NCBI RefSeq assembly: GCF_026625765.1
Contig: NZ_CP113062.1
Span: forward strand, 310,001 to 374,000
Source of the DNA: Frigoribacterium sp. SL97
GTDB lineage: Bacteria; Actinomycetota; Actinomycetes; Actinomycetales; Microbacteriaceae
Length of the DNA: 64,000 bases
Direction of reading: 5' to 3'
The translations under genes were made by a program, and so were the position numbers. Position 1 is the first letter of the stretch. The number at the start of each line of letters is the position of its first letter. A model generated the notes under the pieces. It had not been told where the DNA came from. It did no database searches and saw only the letters and a list, made by a program, of their open reading frames with translations. Shown here piece after piece: positions 34,501 through 43,194 of this stretch.

Positions 34501-37500
34501 GGACGGGTCGACCTGGTCGCGTCGGTCTCGTACGGCTCGCGCCCCTGGACCGCGTCGAGCACTCCGGTCACGCTGACGACGGCGCCCGCCCCCGCGGCGC
34601 TCGAGATCGCCGCGACCGGTCGCATGCAGGTCGGCACCCGTGCGACCTTCGAGGTGCGCCTCCGTCCGGCCGACCGCTCGCTGACCCCGCTGATGCTCGC
34701 CCCGGCCACCGTCGTCATCGGCGGCATGGAGTCGACGCTGCTGCTCGAGCGGGCCACCTTCCCGGCCACGTCGCCCTACCTGACCGGACGCGTGACGACC
34801 GAGGTGCTCAGCGCCGCGGACCTCACCGCCAGCGTCTCGGTGGCCGGTGACGGCGTGCTCTACGGGCCCACCTCGGCCTCGACGACCGTCTCGGTGCTGA
34901 AGGCCCGCACGACCGTCCGGCTCGAACTGCCCGGCACGGTCTTCGCGAGCGGGCGACCGCTGACGGTGTCGCCGTCGGTGTCGAACGTCACCCCGGACGT
35001 CGCCCCGAACCCGTCGGGCACCATCACCGTCACGGCCTCGCCGTCCGGCCTCAGCTGCACCGTTCCGGCCGCGGGTGGCCTCTGCGCCCTGCCCGCCGAG
35101 ACGATCGTCACGGGGCGCAACACGCTCGACGTCCGATACTCGGGCGACGCGGACCACGAGGGCGCCGTCGACGGCGTGACCGTCACGGGTTCGGCCCGTC
35201 AGACGACGCTCGACTGGTCGAGCTCGCCCGACCTGTCGGCCGTCGTCTCGGGCACCCCCGTCACGTTCGGCTGGAAGGTGGGCACCGGCGGCTCGCTGGC
35301 GCCGAAGGGGTCGGTCGAGGTGCGCCTCGGCTCCGCGAGCTGCACCGCCGACGTGTCGGTGGGTCGCTGCACCCTGACCGTCCCGCTGCCCACCAGCTCG
35401 TCGCTGTCGACGAAGCTCGACGTGTCGGTGCGCTTCACCTCCGCGGACGACGCGCCCAGCGCCTCCGTGGTCTCGTCGGTCACGCCGAAGGACTGCATCG
35501 TGATCACGGCCTACCAGAGCACGGTGACGGGCGACCCGTCGACCGTCTGCCGACGGGGCGACCGTACCGGGTTCGTCACGGGTGCGTCGGTGACGGCGCG
35601 TCACGAGCCCGTCGCGGCCCCCTATCGGTTCGCCGGGTGGTACCTCGACGGCCAGGGGGTCGCGACCAGCGACGAGTACCGCTTCACGGTGACGGCGTTC
35701 CAGTCCCTCTCGTTCACGACCCGGTACGCACCGGTCTGCCACACGCTCCAGGTCACGCCGCGGGGCGACATCGTGGCGAAGACCGACCCGGCCTTCGCCT
35801 ACACCGAGCAGTACTACGCCAAGGGCACGGTCAAGGCCCTGACGAAGCCCAACTGCACCGACCCCCGCACGCCGACCGCCGACGAGCTCGAGCAGCTCGC
35901 GAACGGCGAACCGCGCTACGCGGTGGGCACGGTCGTCGACCTGGCCATCACGCCCGTGACGACGGTCGGCCAGGCCCGCCGCAACGGCGGCACGCCCTAC
36001 GTCGTCGACACGGTCGACGGGGCGACGGCGGACGAGCTCGGTCGTGGCTTCTACACGACCACCGTCACCGGCGACCAGAAGGTCAGTGCCACGTTCAAGG
36101 CGGCCGAGTGCAGCGTCGTCGACATCCGTCCCGGCGACGGTGGCACGCAGGCGATCATCGCGTCGGAGCGCCCCGGCGAGAGCCGCTACCTGAAGCCCTA
36201 CGACGGCACCTGCACGACGGGCGACGGCACGGCGGGCTACGTGCCCGGCTCGACGGTGACGGTCAGGGCGACGCCCGACGACGGCACCTACCTCCTCGAC
36301 TGGCGCACGAGCGACTTCGATCCGGTGAAGCGCACCGGTGAGGACCCGCTCGCGCTCACGACCCTTGGCGACGCCCCGGCCGGTGGACGGTCGGGTGCCG
36401 CGGGCACCGCGACGCGCACCTTCGTCGTGCCGACCCCCGCGGAGGCGCAGCTCGTCATCGGCGTGAACTACGGCGTCGTGCGCTGCGTCGCCGTCACGAC
36501 GAGCACGGCGTTGCCGATCAGCGCCGACAAGACGGTGCCGGCCTACACGCCGACGACCTTCACCAACGTGGCCGACGGCGACTCGACCTCGATCGACGAG
36601 CTGCGTTGCGGCAGCCGTGGCCCGTCGGTGGACCGGGCGGTGACGAAGGGCTTCAAGTCCGTCGTCACCCAGACGGACTGGTTCATCGGGACCGCCATCG
36701 TCCGCGCCGAGCGGGCCGACAAGGTCGAGTACGGGTCGCTGCAGGTGAACCGCAACACGGACGACGTCGCACCGGCGACCACGGTCGCCGAGATCCGGTG
36801 GTCACTGGTCGACGGCCTCGAGGCCGTCGCCGACGCGGGGACCGACGGCTCGTCGCGTGGCCCGGTCCTCTACATGGAGTTCGCCCCCGCCGACCGCGTG
36901 TCGATCGCCGCCGACTACTGGTCGGACACGTGCCGCCCGATCCAGTTCAGCTACCCGCAGGGTGGCACGACGCAGACGTCGTTCGACTACTCGGCCAAGT
37001 ACTCGAGCCGGGTCGTCTGCCCGAACAACTCCGGGGTCTGGGGTGAGACGGTCGTCCTCCGATCGACGACGCCGACGCCGTCCTCCGTCCGGGCGATCGC
37101 CTCGGTCGGCCGGCCGACGTCCGAGGACACGGTGCGGTGGCCCCAGGGAGTCCGGGCAGCCGACGGCCGCCTCTACACGATGCTGAGCCGCGACGGATCG
37201 GTCATCGGGACCCCGATGTCCGACGTCCGGATCGAGTACTGCGTCCCCCTGGCCGTCTACGTCCACGTCCAGAAGCCCGACGGGCGGTACGACAACGTGC
37301 TCCGCACGGGCAACCGCTTCGGTGACCTCTCCGACCTCGACGACGGAGGTTGGGCCGACATCATCGCGCACGACGGCGGCTGCCCGCCGTTGTGGGGTCG
37401 CCCCGGCAGCACCGTCACGATCGGGTTGACCGACTACGGCTCGCTCGGGTACGACCTGCCGGTGGGCCCGCAGACGGTCACGATCCCCACCGACGGCTCC

Positions 37501-38304
37501 TCCCCCGTGGTCGGCATCTTCCTGCGGACCAAGTGCGCGACGCTCTCGCTGGGCGCCCGGGTGGCGGCGGCCAACGGCCCGAACTGCGACAACGACCCGT
37601 CGAAGTACGTCCTCGGAACGGTGGTGCAGATGCAGGCCGACGTGCCGGCGGGTGGCCACCTGAACAGCTGGTCGGGCACCGACCAGACCGAGAACGAGAC
37701 GTCCTGGGTCGTCATGACGGGCGACCGGTCGGTCACGGCCGACGTCCACACGCCGAGCGTCGGCGAGAAGATCGTGAACGGCCTGTCGAGCGTCGCCCAG
37801 CGGACGATCGCCCTGGGGGCCGTGGTGCTCACCGGCATCATGTTGATGGAGGCGACGCTGCTCAAGGTGCTCGGGACGGCGATGTCGCTCGTGTCGACGG
37901 GCTTGAAGGCCGTCGGCGTCTCGGGCAAGGGTCTCGACGAGTACGACCGGGTGACCGCGATCGTCACGGCGACCACCGGGATTCCGGCCATGTACGCCGA
38001 CTGCATCTCGAGCTGGGCGCACGGGCCGAAGCTGACCGAGAGCAACATCGCCGCGAAGTTCGGGACGAAGGGCGGGGCGGCCCTGGCGAACAAGGCCATC
38101 AACTTCGCCTACCCGAAGCTGAAGGCCGAGAAGAGCGTTGCCGGCAGTCAGGGCGTCCAGTGGGTGGTCGACTCGATCGACGCCTTCGGGTCGGGGTCGT
38201 ACCTCAATAACGCCCGCGACCAGTGGTCGAGCATGGGCTCCACGCTCGGCACGTGCATGGTCGACGGCATGAAGAAGCAGGTGGACCCGATCATCAAGCG
38301 GTGA
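31531..38304 (+). CDS. Giant (2257-residue) multi-TM plus Ig-like surface protein
   Basis: Start taken at ATG 31531 (GAGGA upstream); an in-frame GTG at 31450 is possible. Residues 1 to about 275 contain about six membrane spans. A signal-peptide-like segment ending MPAVSASAAEAP follows near residue 330, then a Pro/Ala linker (about 340-420). The long extracellular part has tandem Ig-like/Big-type modules (for example TPTGTVEVFRDDHDP, VTFSLDGRVVRSVDVSNG, SGTITVTASPSGL, TLDVRYSGDADHEG-like). Cys-rich InlB-B-repeat-like modules (FAGWYLDGQGVATSDEYRF) come next. The C-terminal 170 residues hold another hydrophobic region (TIALGAVVLTGIMLMEATLL) and a soluble tail. Probably an adhesin or cell-surface protein; function unknown. 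It looks like a fusion of a membrane protein with a secreted one. Confidence 0.75.
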   Translation: MASSFPARLRPLGTRARAVLRPRLLLRAVVLALVVVTAAVLLELLALLIVGLITGDVTQASGSALVTTSFVVRAVQYGVAALTVVTAVLAVSSTISQSTAGGRRTLRRGLTHALRSLPRLLAVELLLVLAVLVGALVALPLSLGALVTAGVLRLRSAPRRTIRRTLLLAIPFAPVLVAVGLTITALPASLSHPDSLRSLLRRAVTTLRTRTAAVVGLVVAVGAVSTALTALGEVVLAAPTATTAQTSLGTLALVGLVALFLVVVGSVFAVLLPLDDVRVDRRGGPRVPGRLTGVLRHPWTKASPIAVVTIVALMVPFMPAVSASAAEAPVTSSTGPADLPTTAPAVTPQPTSGPAAAATSPTDAAAPAPAPAPAPAAAPTVPTPAAPPAPAAAPAPAPAPAPSVARAAPAPIATTVDVLQLGVATLGEDQEFAIDVAAEGTTDEPTGTVEVFRDDHDPATEDVEVTDFDLADSAFPFFLPTKELGSTSVDLRFVYVPADATYAGSEQTVTADFQRARLDYDYRAVHSPSDSITFGDEHTVTFSFTSDADGDGFVLEMIDQRSGPVASTPFSVIDGKATVVVDLTGKLKAGHHDFIFEVPDTDSHYGTGSEFSGVDVALADTVTDLTLQTPSPVVGDSVGLVADVRTADGSKVTGGAVTFSLDGRVVRSVDVSNGQAYLSYTGATVAGTYDWRAEYSGLAGSARSSKDSDSQVVAKRWPQHQPWTWSGDPAAGTAHLDSSYVPVRGLPAPTGAITVTSEDRVVGRGTVAADGSAHVPVAVLEGIHSNRIEYAGDQTWLGVTYVVAQPTAPVLDPTVTLTAPTTATLDSTTRLTATIGGAPAYAVDSLSVYRALPGGTAELVDRVDLAGGLTGTLDVVERQPGAWRYTAVARFASVVGVEPITSAPAVTTWSAPPAPQLALTVGDGPHVAGVAVPVTVTASALPGGGFGIPAGTEATVAVVAGDSRTRLGTVTLSPVGTVLSGTLDVTRPFGGRVDLVASVSYGSRPWTASSTPVTLTTAPAPAALEIAATGRMQVGTRATFEVRLRPADRSLTPLMLAPATVVIGGMESTLLLERATFPATSPYLTGRVTTEVLSAADLTASVSVAGDGVLYGPTSASTTVSVLKARTTVRLELPGTVFASGRPLTVSPSVSNVTPDVAPNPSGTITVTASPSGLSCTVPAAGGLCALPAETIVTGRNTLDVRYSGDADHEGAVDGVTVTGSARQTTLDWSSSPDLSAVVSGTPVTFGWKVGTGGSLAPKGSVEVRLGSASCTADVSVGRCTLTVPLPTSSSLSTKLDVSVRFTSADDAPSASVVSSVTPKDCIVITAYQSTVTGDPSTVCRRGDRTGFVTGASVTARHEPVAAPYRFAGWYLDGQGVATSDEYRFTVTAFQSLSFTTRYAPVCHTLQVTPRGDIVAKTDPAFAYTEQYYAKGTVKALTKPNCTDPRTPTADELEQLANGEPRYAVGTVVDLAITPVTTVGQARRNGGTPYVVDTVDGATADELGRGFYTTTVTGDQKVSATFKAAECSVVDIRPGDGGTQAIIASERPGESRYLKPYDGTCTTGDGTAGYVPGSTVTVRATPDDGTYLLDWRTSDFDPVKRTGEDPLALTTLGDAPAGGRSGAAGTATRTFVVPTPAEAQLVIGVNYGVVRCVAVTTSTALPISADKTVPAYTPTTFTNVADGDSTSIDELRCGSRGPSVDRAVTKGFKSVVTQTDWFIGTAIVRAERADKVEYGSLQVNRNTDDVAPATTVAEIRWSLVDGLEAVADAGTDGSSRGPVLYMEFAPADRVSIAADYWSDTCRPIQFSYPQGGTTQTSFDYSAKYSSRVVCPNNSGVWGETVVLRSTTPTPSSVRAIASVGRPTSEDTVRWPQGVRAADGRLYTMLSRDGSVIGTPMSDVRIEYCVPLAVYVHVQKPDGRYDNVLRTGNRFGDLSDLDDGGWADIIAHDGGCPPLWGRPGSTVTIGLTDYGSLGYDLPVGPQTVTIPTDGSSPVVGIFLRTKCATLSLGARVAAANGPNCDNDPSKYVLGTVVQMQADVPAGGHLNSWSGTDQTENETSWVVMTGDRSVTADVHTPSVGEKIVNGLSSVAQRTIALGAVVLTGIMLMEATLLKVLGTAMSLVSTGLKAVGVSGKGLDEYDRVTAIVTATTGIPAMYADCISSWAHGPKLTESNIAAKFGTKGGAALANKAINFAYPKLKAEKSVAGSQGVQWVVDSIDAFGSGSYLNNARDQWSSMGSTLGTCMVDGMKKQVDPIIKR

Positions 38305-38332
38305 CGCCGCGGGCGGAGCCCGGACCGACCGC

Positions 38333-38371
38333 AGGAGGCGCGGTGCGCGATCGTCGCGCACCGCGCCTCCT
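38333..38371. repeat. Paired dispersed-repeat palindrome (18-bp arms) between convergent genes
   Basis: AGGAGGCGCGGTGCGCGA (38333-38350) and its exact complement (38354-38371) around a 3-base loop. It has diverged from the family core in the last bases, but both arms carry the same change, so pairing was kept. It sits between the giant gene and the dehydrogenase gene as a likely bidirectional terminator. Confidence 0.85.
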
Positions 38372-38392
38372 CGTGTCGGTCCCGACGGCGGT

Positions 38393-39448
38393 CTAGCCGT
38401 TGGGGGCGACGAGCACCTTCGCGTGCTGCGTCTCCCCGCTGTCCAGCTCCACGAGCAACCCCGGCAGCTCGTCGAGCCCGACCGTCCCCGTGATGAGCGG
38501 CCCCGCGTCGACCGAGCCGTCGGCGAGCGCGCGCATCGCACCGACGAAGTCGGAGTGCGTGTAGGCGAGGCTGCCGACGACGGTCAGCTCGCGGCTCTGC
38601 CAGTCGCCGTACGAGACCTCCGAGGTGGTCATCGGGTAGCCGAGCAGGGCGAGCGTGCCGCCGCGGCGGACCAGCTCGGCGCTCGACTGGAACAGCGAGG
38701 AGGCGCCGGTGCACTCGTACAGGACGTCCGCGCCGAGTCCGTCGGTCAGCTCGAGCACGCGGGCGCGGAAGGGCTCGCCGGGTTCGTGGACGTCGGTGAA
38801 GCCGAGGCGGCGGGCGGTCTCGCGCCGCGCCTCCATGGGCTCGACGAGGACGACGGCTCCGGCTCCGGCGTGGCGGGCGTGCTGGGCGGTGAGCAGGCCG
38901 ATGGGGCCGGCGCCCTGGACCACGACGACGTCGCCGAGGCGCTGGCCGGCGCGGCGGACGGCGTGGAAGGTGACGGCGGTGGGTTCGACGAGGCCGAGCT
39001 GCTCGTCGGTGAGGCCGTCGAGGGCACGCTGGACGCGGCGTTCGTGGACGGTGACGTGCTGGGCGAAGGCTCCGTGGGTGGGGGCGTCGGGCGAGATGCC
39101 GTTGGCCTCGGCGAAGGCGGTGTCGCAGTGGTCGGGGTGTCCGGCGCGGCACATGGCGCAGGTGCCGCAGGGCGGGCCGACGCTGGCGACGACGCGGTCC
39201 CCCACGGCGACGGTCGTGACCCGGCTGCCGGCGGCGACGACGGTGCCGGTCCACTCGTGGCCGAACACCGCGGCCGGGATGAGGCCGCCGGACGCCCACC
39301 CGTGCGTGTCGGTCGCGCACACCCCCGTGTACCGGATGCGCACCACGACCTGCTGCTCCCCCGGAGCCTCGAGGTCGACCTCGGCGAAGGCCACCGAGCG
39401 CTCGGCGTCGACGGTGGCGAAACGGGTGCGGGCGGGCACGTCGGTCAT
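38393..39448 (-). CDS. Zinc-dependent alcohol/polyol dehydrogenase (MDR family)
   Basis: 351 residues. Catalytic-zinc residues are in TGVCATDTHGW (Cys) and VFGHEWTGTVV (His-Glu). The structural-zinc loop is GPPCGTCAMCRAGHPDHCD with four cysteines. The NAD(P)-binding motif is VVQGAGPIGLLTA. It resembles the threonine/sorbitol dehydrogenase branch acting on secondary alcohols. The substrate is not evident from neighbours: the gene stands alone, convergent with the giant surface gene. Confidence 0.82.
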   Translation of the reverse strand: MTDVPARTRFATVDAERSVAFAEVDLEAPGEQQVVVRIRYTGVCATDTHGWASGGLIPAAVFGHEWTGTVVAAGSRVTTVAVGDRVVASVGPPCGTCAMCRAGHPDHCDTAFAEANGISPDAPTHGAFAQHVTVHERRVQRALDGLTDEQLGLVEPTAVTFHAVRRAGQRLGDVVVVQGAGPIGLLTAQHARHAGAGAVVLVEPMEARRETARRLGFTDVHEPGEPFRARVLELTDGLGADVLYECTGASSLFQSSAELVRRGGTLALLGYPMTTSEVSYGDWQSRELTVVGSLAYTHSDFVGAMRALADGSVDAGPLITGTVGLDELPGLLVELDSGETQHAKVLVAPNG

Positions 39449-39587
39449 GCAGACCAGAGTAGGCGTGGACGACAGGTGTTGCTCAGCCTAGGGAGCGGGC
39501 ACGGCCTGTGTTCTCGTAGCGCTCACTCGCTGCTCGCCGGCGCCTCGTCCACCTCGGACTGCGCGGCTTTCGCGGGACGCTCTGGCC

Positions 39588-39731
39588 GTGTCGCCGACCC
39601 CGGCTGCCACGTCTGCTCCAACCGTTGACGTCATTGAATTGCTCAAGCAGCTGGGGGGCCTCAGGGATGCAGGCGTCATCACGGACGAAGACTTCGAGGC
39701 CAAGAAAACCGAACTGCTCTCTCGGCTCTGA
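39588..39731 (+). CDS. SHOCT-domain micro-protein
   Basis: 47 codons from GTG 39588. After a short Pro/Thr/Ala start, the rest (VIELLKQLGGLRDAGVITDE, continuing DFEAKKTELLSRL) is a full SHOCT domain, the short oligomerisation helix pair usually found at protein C-termini. No upstream stop was found in the frame for some distance, so this may be the remaining tail of a longer eroded protein. No ribosome-binding site is clear. Confidence 0.5.
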   Translation: MSPTPAATSAPTVDVIELLKQLGGLRDAGVITDEDFEAKKTELLSRL

Positions 39732-39755
39732 AGTAGATCCCCCTGTGGGCGTCCG

Positions 39756-40211
39756 TCAGGGGTGGAAACGTGGCTCAGTCGTATAAAGCCCGAAGGTCGC
39801 GTCCGTAAGCGTCATCGTGGGGATGATGCAGACGTTGGTGACGCCGGCCTGGAACTCACTGGTCAGAGTATCGGGCGGTAGACCCACGCCGCCGTCGATC
39901 TTGTTGCGAGCCGACGTGAGAATGTCGGCTGCAGCAGCGAACTGCTGCGCAGAAGTCATCTCGAGGTTCCATTCGTTGCAGCTCGTCTCGGCGAAGCTCT
40001 GGCTCCAAGTTTGCGTATAGCGAGATGACGCGACCTCCACATCGTCCGTCCTCTCGTCATCGTCGCCACCGAGGGTCGAGAAGACACTGATGAGAACGAT
40101 GACGACCACCACCCCCAAGCAGCCGAGTCCTGAGATCGCGCCACACCCGAGGGGCTTCTTCGTTCCCTCAGGACCGGAGAGGTTGGGAGCAGGGGGAAGC
40201 TTGTCCTTCAT
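39756..40211 (-). CDS. Membrane-anchored small protein, unknown
   Basis: 151 residues. A Pro-rich cytoplasmic start is followed by one membrane span (GLGCLGVVVVIVLISVFSTL) and a hydrophilic extracytoplasmic domain with two cysteines (ETSCNEWNLEM and VTNVCIIPTM). The family was not recognised. It is divergent from the coiled-coil/GIY-YIG pair. Confidence 0.6.
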   Translation of the reverse strand: MKDKLPPAPNLSGPEGTKKPLGCGAISGLGCLGVVVVIVLISVFSTLGGDDDERTDDVEVASSRYTQTWSQSFAETSCNEWNLEMTSAQQFAAAADILTSARNKIDGGVGLPPDTLTSEFQAGVTNVCIIPTMTLTDATFGLYTTEPRFHP

Positions 40212-40347
40212 GTCCGGACTCTAAGGCTGATCACGACCAAGACTTGAATGCACCTCAGCCTCACCCGCCTTCGCCCACGGATTCGCTCTCGACGACCGCT
40301 CACGTTCACTACAGTGAGATTCGTTCAATTAGCGATGGGGAAAGAAC

Positions 40348-41595
40348 ATGGCAAGCCGACGCGGATTCCTGGCAGAAGTGCAGCACCAACAGCGTTTGGC
40401 GCAGGCCCGTGCCAACGCGGCCGCTCGAGCACAGACGCAGGCTCGCGCGCAGGCAGTCCGTGCGCGGGCTCAGCAAGAGCGGGCGAACGCTGCAATGGCC
40501 CGTGCCGACGAGGCCGAACGTAAGCGGTACGAGCGCGAGGCGAAAGCCGCGTACGTCGAGATGCGGCAGGCCGAGGTCGACGAGCTCAACGAGGACTTGG
40601 CCCTCGAGTACGACGAGATCGACGGATTGCTCGCCCTGACCCTCGACTTGGACGACTACGTCGACCTGGAGGGCCTCAAGGTTCGAGCGGTGCACCCGCC
40701 CTTCCCTCGCTGGGACCTCGAGACCCCTCGCCCGGCGCCGCTCCCGACCCCGGTCCCCGAGGCTCCGGTGTTCATCGAACCGCCGGCACCCACAGGCCTC
40801 TTCGGCAAGAAGAAGAAGTTCGAGGAGGCGCAGCAGCGGGCTCGGGCGGAGTACGAGCAGGCTTGGGGACAGTGGGCCGCCTACCGTGACTGGATTCCTA
40901 CCCAGGACGCTCAACAGGCTCAGGAACACGCCACCCTCGAAGAAGGACGCATCAACCTCCTGGCAGCAGAGCGGGAACGCTACGACGCGGCCTGCGCGGT
41001 CCGAGAGGCCGAGGTTGCCGAGCAGAACTCTTCGATCGACACCTTGATCGCCGGCCTTGGCTACGGCGCAGTCGACGCAGTGCAGGAGTACGTCGGCATC
41101 GTGCTGGCGAACTCGCTCTACCCGGATGCTTTCCCCGTCGAGCACGAGGCCGAGTTCGATCCCACGACCGCCGAGTTGACGCTGCGTGTGACCGTGCCCG
41201 CCCCGGACGCCCTCCGGATTATCAAAGGATTCCGCTACGTCAAGGCCAGTGATGAGGTCGTCGAGACCCAGCTCTCCAAGACGGCCGCCAACGAGCGTTA
41301 CGCGAGCGCGTTGCACCAAGTGGCCCTCCGATCCCTTCACGAGATTTTCGAGGCTGACCGGAGAGGGCTGATCAAGGCCATCTCCGCCCAGATCGGCCCT
41401 GAGGCGAACGACCCGGCCACCGGCCGCCAGAAGTTCATCCCGCTGGTCGCTGTCGCTGCACCCCGTGACACGTTCATGGAGATCGACCTCAGCGGCGTCG
41501 TCCCTCTCGCCACCTTGCAACACCTCGGTGCCGCTGTGGCGAAGAACCCGTCGGCGCTCACCGCCATCGACACGGCGGGCGTGCGTAGGTCGTGA
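40348..41595 (+). CDS. Coiled-coil protein, first gene of the GIY-YIG pair
   Basis: 415 residues, ATG 40348 after GGGAAAGAAC. Residues 1-90 are an Arg/Ala/Gln-rich coiled coil. Pro-rich segments surround GLFGKKKKFEEAQQRARAEY, then comes a second helix and a mixed alpha/beta C-terminal domain from about 220 (LRVTVPAPDALRIIKGFRYV, IGPEANDPATGRQKFIPLVA). No enzyme motif is visible. It overlaps the next gene by four bases (GTGA), so the two products are probably made in fixed ratio and act together. GC content is slightly below the core genes. Confidence 0.7.
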   Translation: MASRRGFLAEVQHQQRLAQARANAAARAQTQARAQAVRARAQQERANAAMARADEAERKRYEREAKAAYVEMRQAEVDELNEDLALEYDEIDGLLALTLDLDDYVDLEGLKVRAVHPPFPRWDLETPRPAPLPTPVPEAPVFIEPPAPTGLFGKKKKFEEAQQRARAEYEQAWGQWAAYRDWIPTQDAQQAQEHATLEEGRINLLAAERERYDAACAVREAEVAEQNSSIDTLIAGLGYGAVDAVQEYVGIVLANSLYPDAFPVEHEAEFDPTTAELTLRVTVPAPDALRIIKGFRYVKASDEVVETQLSKTAANERYASALHQVALRSLHEIFEADRRGLIKAISAQIGPEANDPATGRQKFIPLVAVAAPRDTFMEIDLSGVVPLATLQHLGAAVAKNPSALTAIDTAGVRRS

Positions 41596-43040
41596 GCGGC
41601 GACGAGCGTCGGTTCAACCCTCCCCCGGGCTGGCCGCCCGTACCGTCGGGCTGGAAGCCCCCCGCCGGATGGGTGCCTCCTGTTGACTGGCCTCCGGTCC
41701 CCGACGGCTGGCAACTGTGGCTCGACGAGGTGACACCAGCGTCAGAACCCGTCGGTGTGGCCCCGGTCGCGATCAGCACGATCTTCGAGAGTCTCGCGCC
41801 TGAACGGCTGAGTGCACCCGAGACACCCGACGACCCGCCTGCCCCGAATGACTCAGCCCCATCGGACCGCGTCGCGACGTTGCTCGCGGAAAAGGCTGAT
41901 CTGGCTCGGCAGCTGGCCGAAAGCAACCTGGCCGCCGACCAGCGAGTGGCTGCACAAGCCGCATGCAACCCCGTGACCTCAGCCACTGTCGAGCTCGACG
42001 ACGAGCAGGTGCTGCAGGAAGTCGGCATCTACAGGTACCACCACCCGCTCGAGGATGCGACGGCTTACCTGCCGAGATTGAAGGACGTCGAAGGAAGGTC
42101 GGCCGCCCTCGTCCGCGACGGGCAGGCCATCGAGAAGTCGAACCTCTTCACCTTCGACAACTCTCTCGCCAAGGGTCGCAAGATGAGCGACGACCTTGCC
42201 AAGCTCATGCTGCGTGCGTATAACGCTGAGGCGGAGAACAGCATCCGCACCCTCAAGTTGGGCAACGTGCACACCGCCAAGAAGCGGCTGGAGGCATCAC
42301 GAGCAGCGATCGCCAAGCTCGGCAGCATGATGGCGATGCACATAAGCGACGCCTATCACGGCCTCAGGATCGAGGAGATCGAGCTGACGGCCGACTGGCT
42401 GATGAAGAAGCAGGAAGAGAAAGAGGAACAGCGCGAAGAGCGGGCACGCCTCCGCGAGGAGGCGCGGGTCGAGAGAGAACTGAAAGAACAGCGCGCCCAG
42501 CTTGACAAGGAGCGCACGCTGTTGATGCAGACGATCGGCCAGCTGCAAGCCAGTGGCTCGTCGGATGCCGACCTCGAGCTACGACTTGCTGCCATCGACC
42601 AGGCCATCGTCGACAACGACTACCGAGCGGCGAACATTCGAGCCGGCTACGTCTACGTCATTTCGAACCGAGGAGCCTTCGGCGAGGGTGTCGTCAAGAT
42701 CGGTCTCACGCGCCGCCTCGAACCCGCCGACCGGGTGCACGAGCTCGGCGGCGCCTCGGTCCCTTTCCGCTTCGACATCCACACGATCTATTTCTCCGAG
42801 GACGCAGTCTCTCTAGAAACGGAACTTCACCGGCACTTCGCCCCTCGCGCCTTGAATCAGGCCAACAGCCGCAAGGAGTTCTTCTTTGCAACGCCGGCCG
42901 AGGTACGAGACGTTCTCGCCAGCAAGGTCGGAAACCTGCTCGAGTTTAAGGACACGGCAGACGCTACGGAGTTCTTTCAGTCTGTCGGTCGTTGGCCTTC
43001 TGGAGAGGCGACGGCCGGCGGCTTAGCTGCTGCTCTCTGA
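41592..43040 (+). CDS. DUF4041-like/T5orf172 GIY-YIG domain protein
   Basis: 482 residues from GTG 41592. Residues about 1-50 are Trp/Pro repeats (PPGWPPVPSGWKPPAGWVPP). A helical DUF4041-like region (about 130-290) has NLFTFDNSLAKGRKMSDDLA-type sequence and a charged coil. The C-terminal domain (about 350-465) is a T5orf172/Mug113-type GIY-YIG: GYVYVISN, VVKIGLTRRLEPADRVHELG, SLETELHRHFAPRALNQANS, KEFFFATPAEV. Tyr, Arg, His and Glu of the nuclease site appear kept. An exact dispersed repeat (42457-42470) encodes EEARVER in the coil. DNA damage or phage-related roles are guesses. Confidence 0.75.
   Translation: MSGDERRFNPPPGWPPVPSGWKPPAGWVPPVDWPPVPDGWQLWLDEVTPASEPVGVAPVAISTIFESLAPERLSAPETPDDPPAPNDSAPSDRVATLLAEKADLARQLAESNLAADQRVAAQAACNPVTSATVELDDEQVLQEVGIYRYHHPLEDATAYLPRLKDVEGRSAALVRDGQAIEKSNLFTFDNSLAKGRKMSDDLAKLMLRAYNAEAENSIRTLKLGNVHTAKKRLEASRAAIAKLGSMMAMHISDAYHGLRIEEIELTADWLMKKQEEKEEQREERARLREEARVERELKEQRAQLDKERTLLMQTIGQLQASGSSDADLELRLAAIDQAIVDNDYRAANIRAGYVYVISNRGAFGEGVVKIGLTRRLEPADRVHELGGASVPFRFDIHTIYFSEDAVSLETELHRHFAPRALNQANSRKEFFFATPAEVRDVLASKVGNLLEFKDTADATEFFQSVGRWPSGEATAGGLAAAL
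42457..42470 (+). repeat. Dispersed repeat, exact copy inside the GIY-YIG gene
   Basis: In-frame sense copy in a charged coiled coil. Its presence suggests that this gene has been in a repeat-bearing genome for some time, unlike the low-GC genes downstream, which have none. Confidence 0.8.
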
Positions 43041-43179
43041 GATTGCAGTCAGCCGGCATTTGTTCGGACCTTTTGGTGCAGGGGCTAAGCGAACCGACAG
43101 CCGTCCAGTCGACCCAGCGGCGCCTGATGAATGCAGAATCACTTGTCACCTGTAGTAAGCCGTGTGGCGGAGAGGCCGA

Positions 43180-43185
43180 TAAGCT
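43180..43185 (+). promoter_or_regulatory. Candidate -10 for the NUDIX-like gene
   Basis: TAAGCT lies nine bases before ATG 43195 with no Shine-Dalgarno in between, so the mRNA would be leaderless or nearly so. Confidence 0.35.
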
Positions 43186-43194
43186 TCAAAGACT

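Noticed and set aside
32269..35742. 1157-codon open frame on the minus strand
   Set aside because: Exact antisense of the giant Ig-like gene; Arg/Gly/Asp-rich composition with no domain, an artefact of high GC and few stops.
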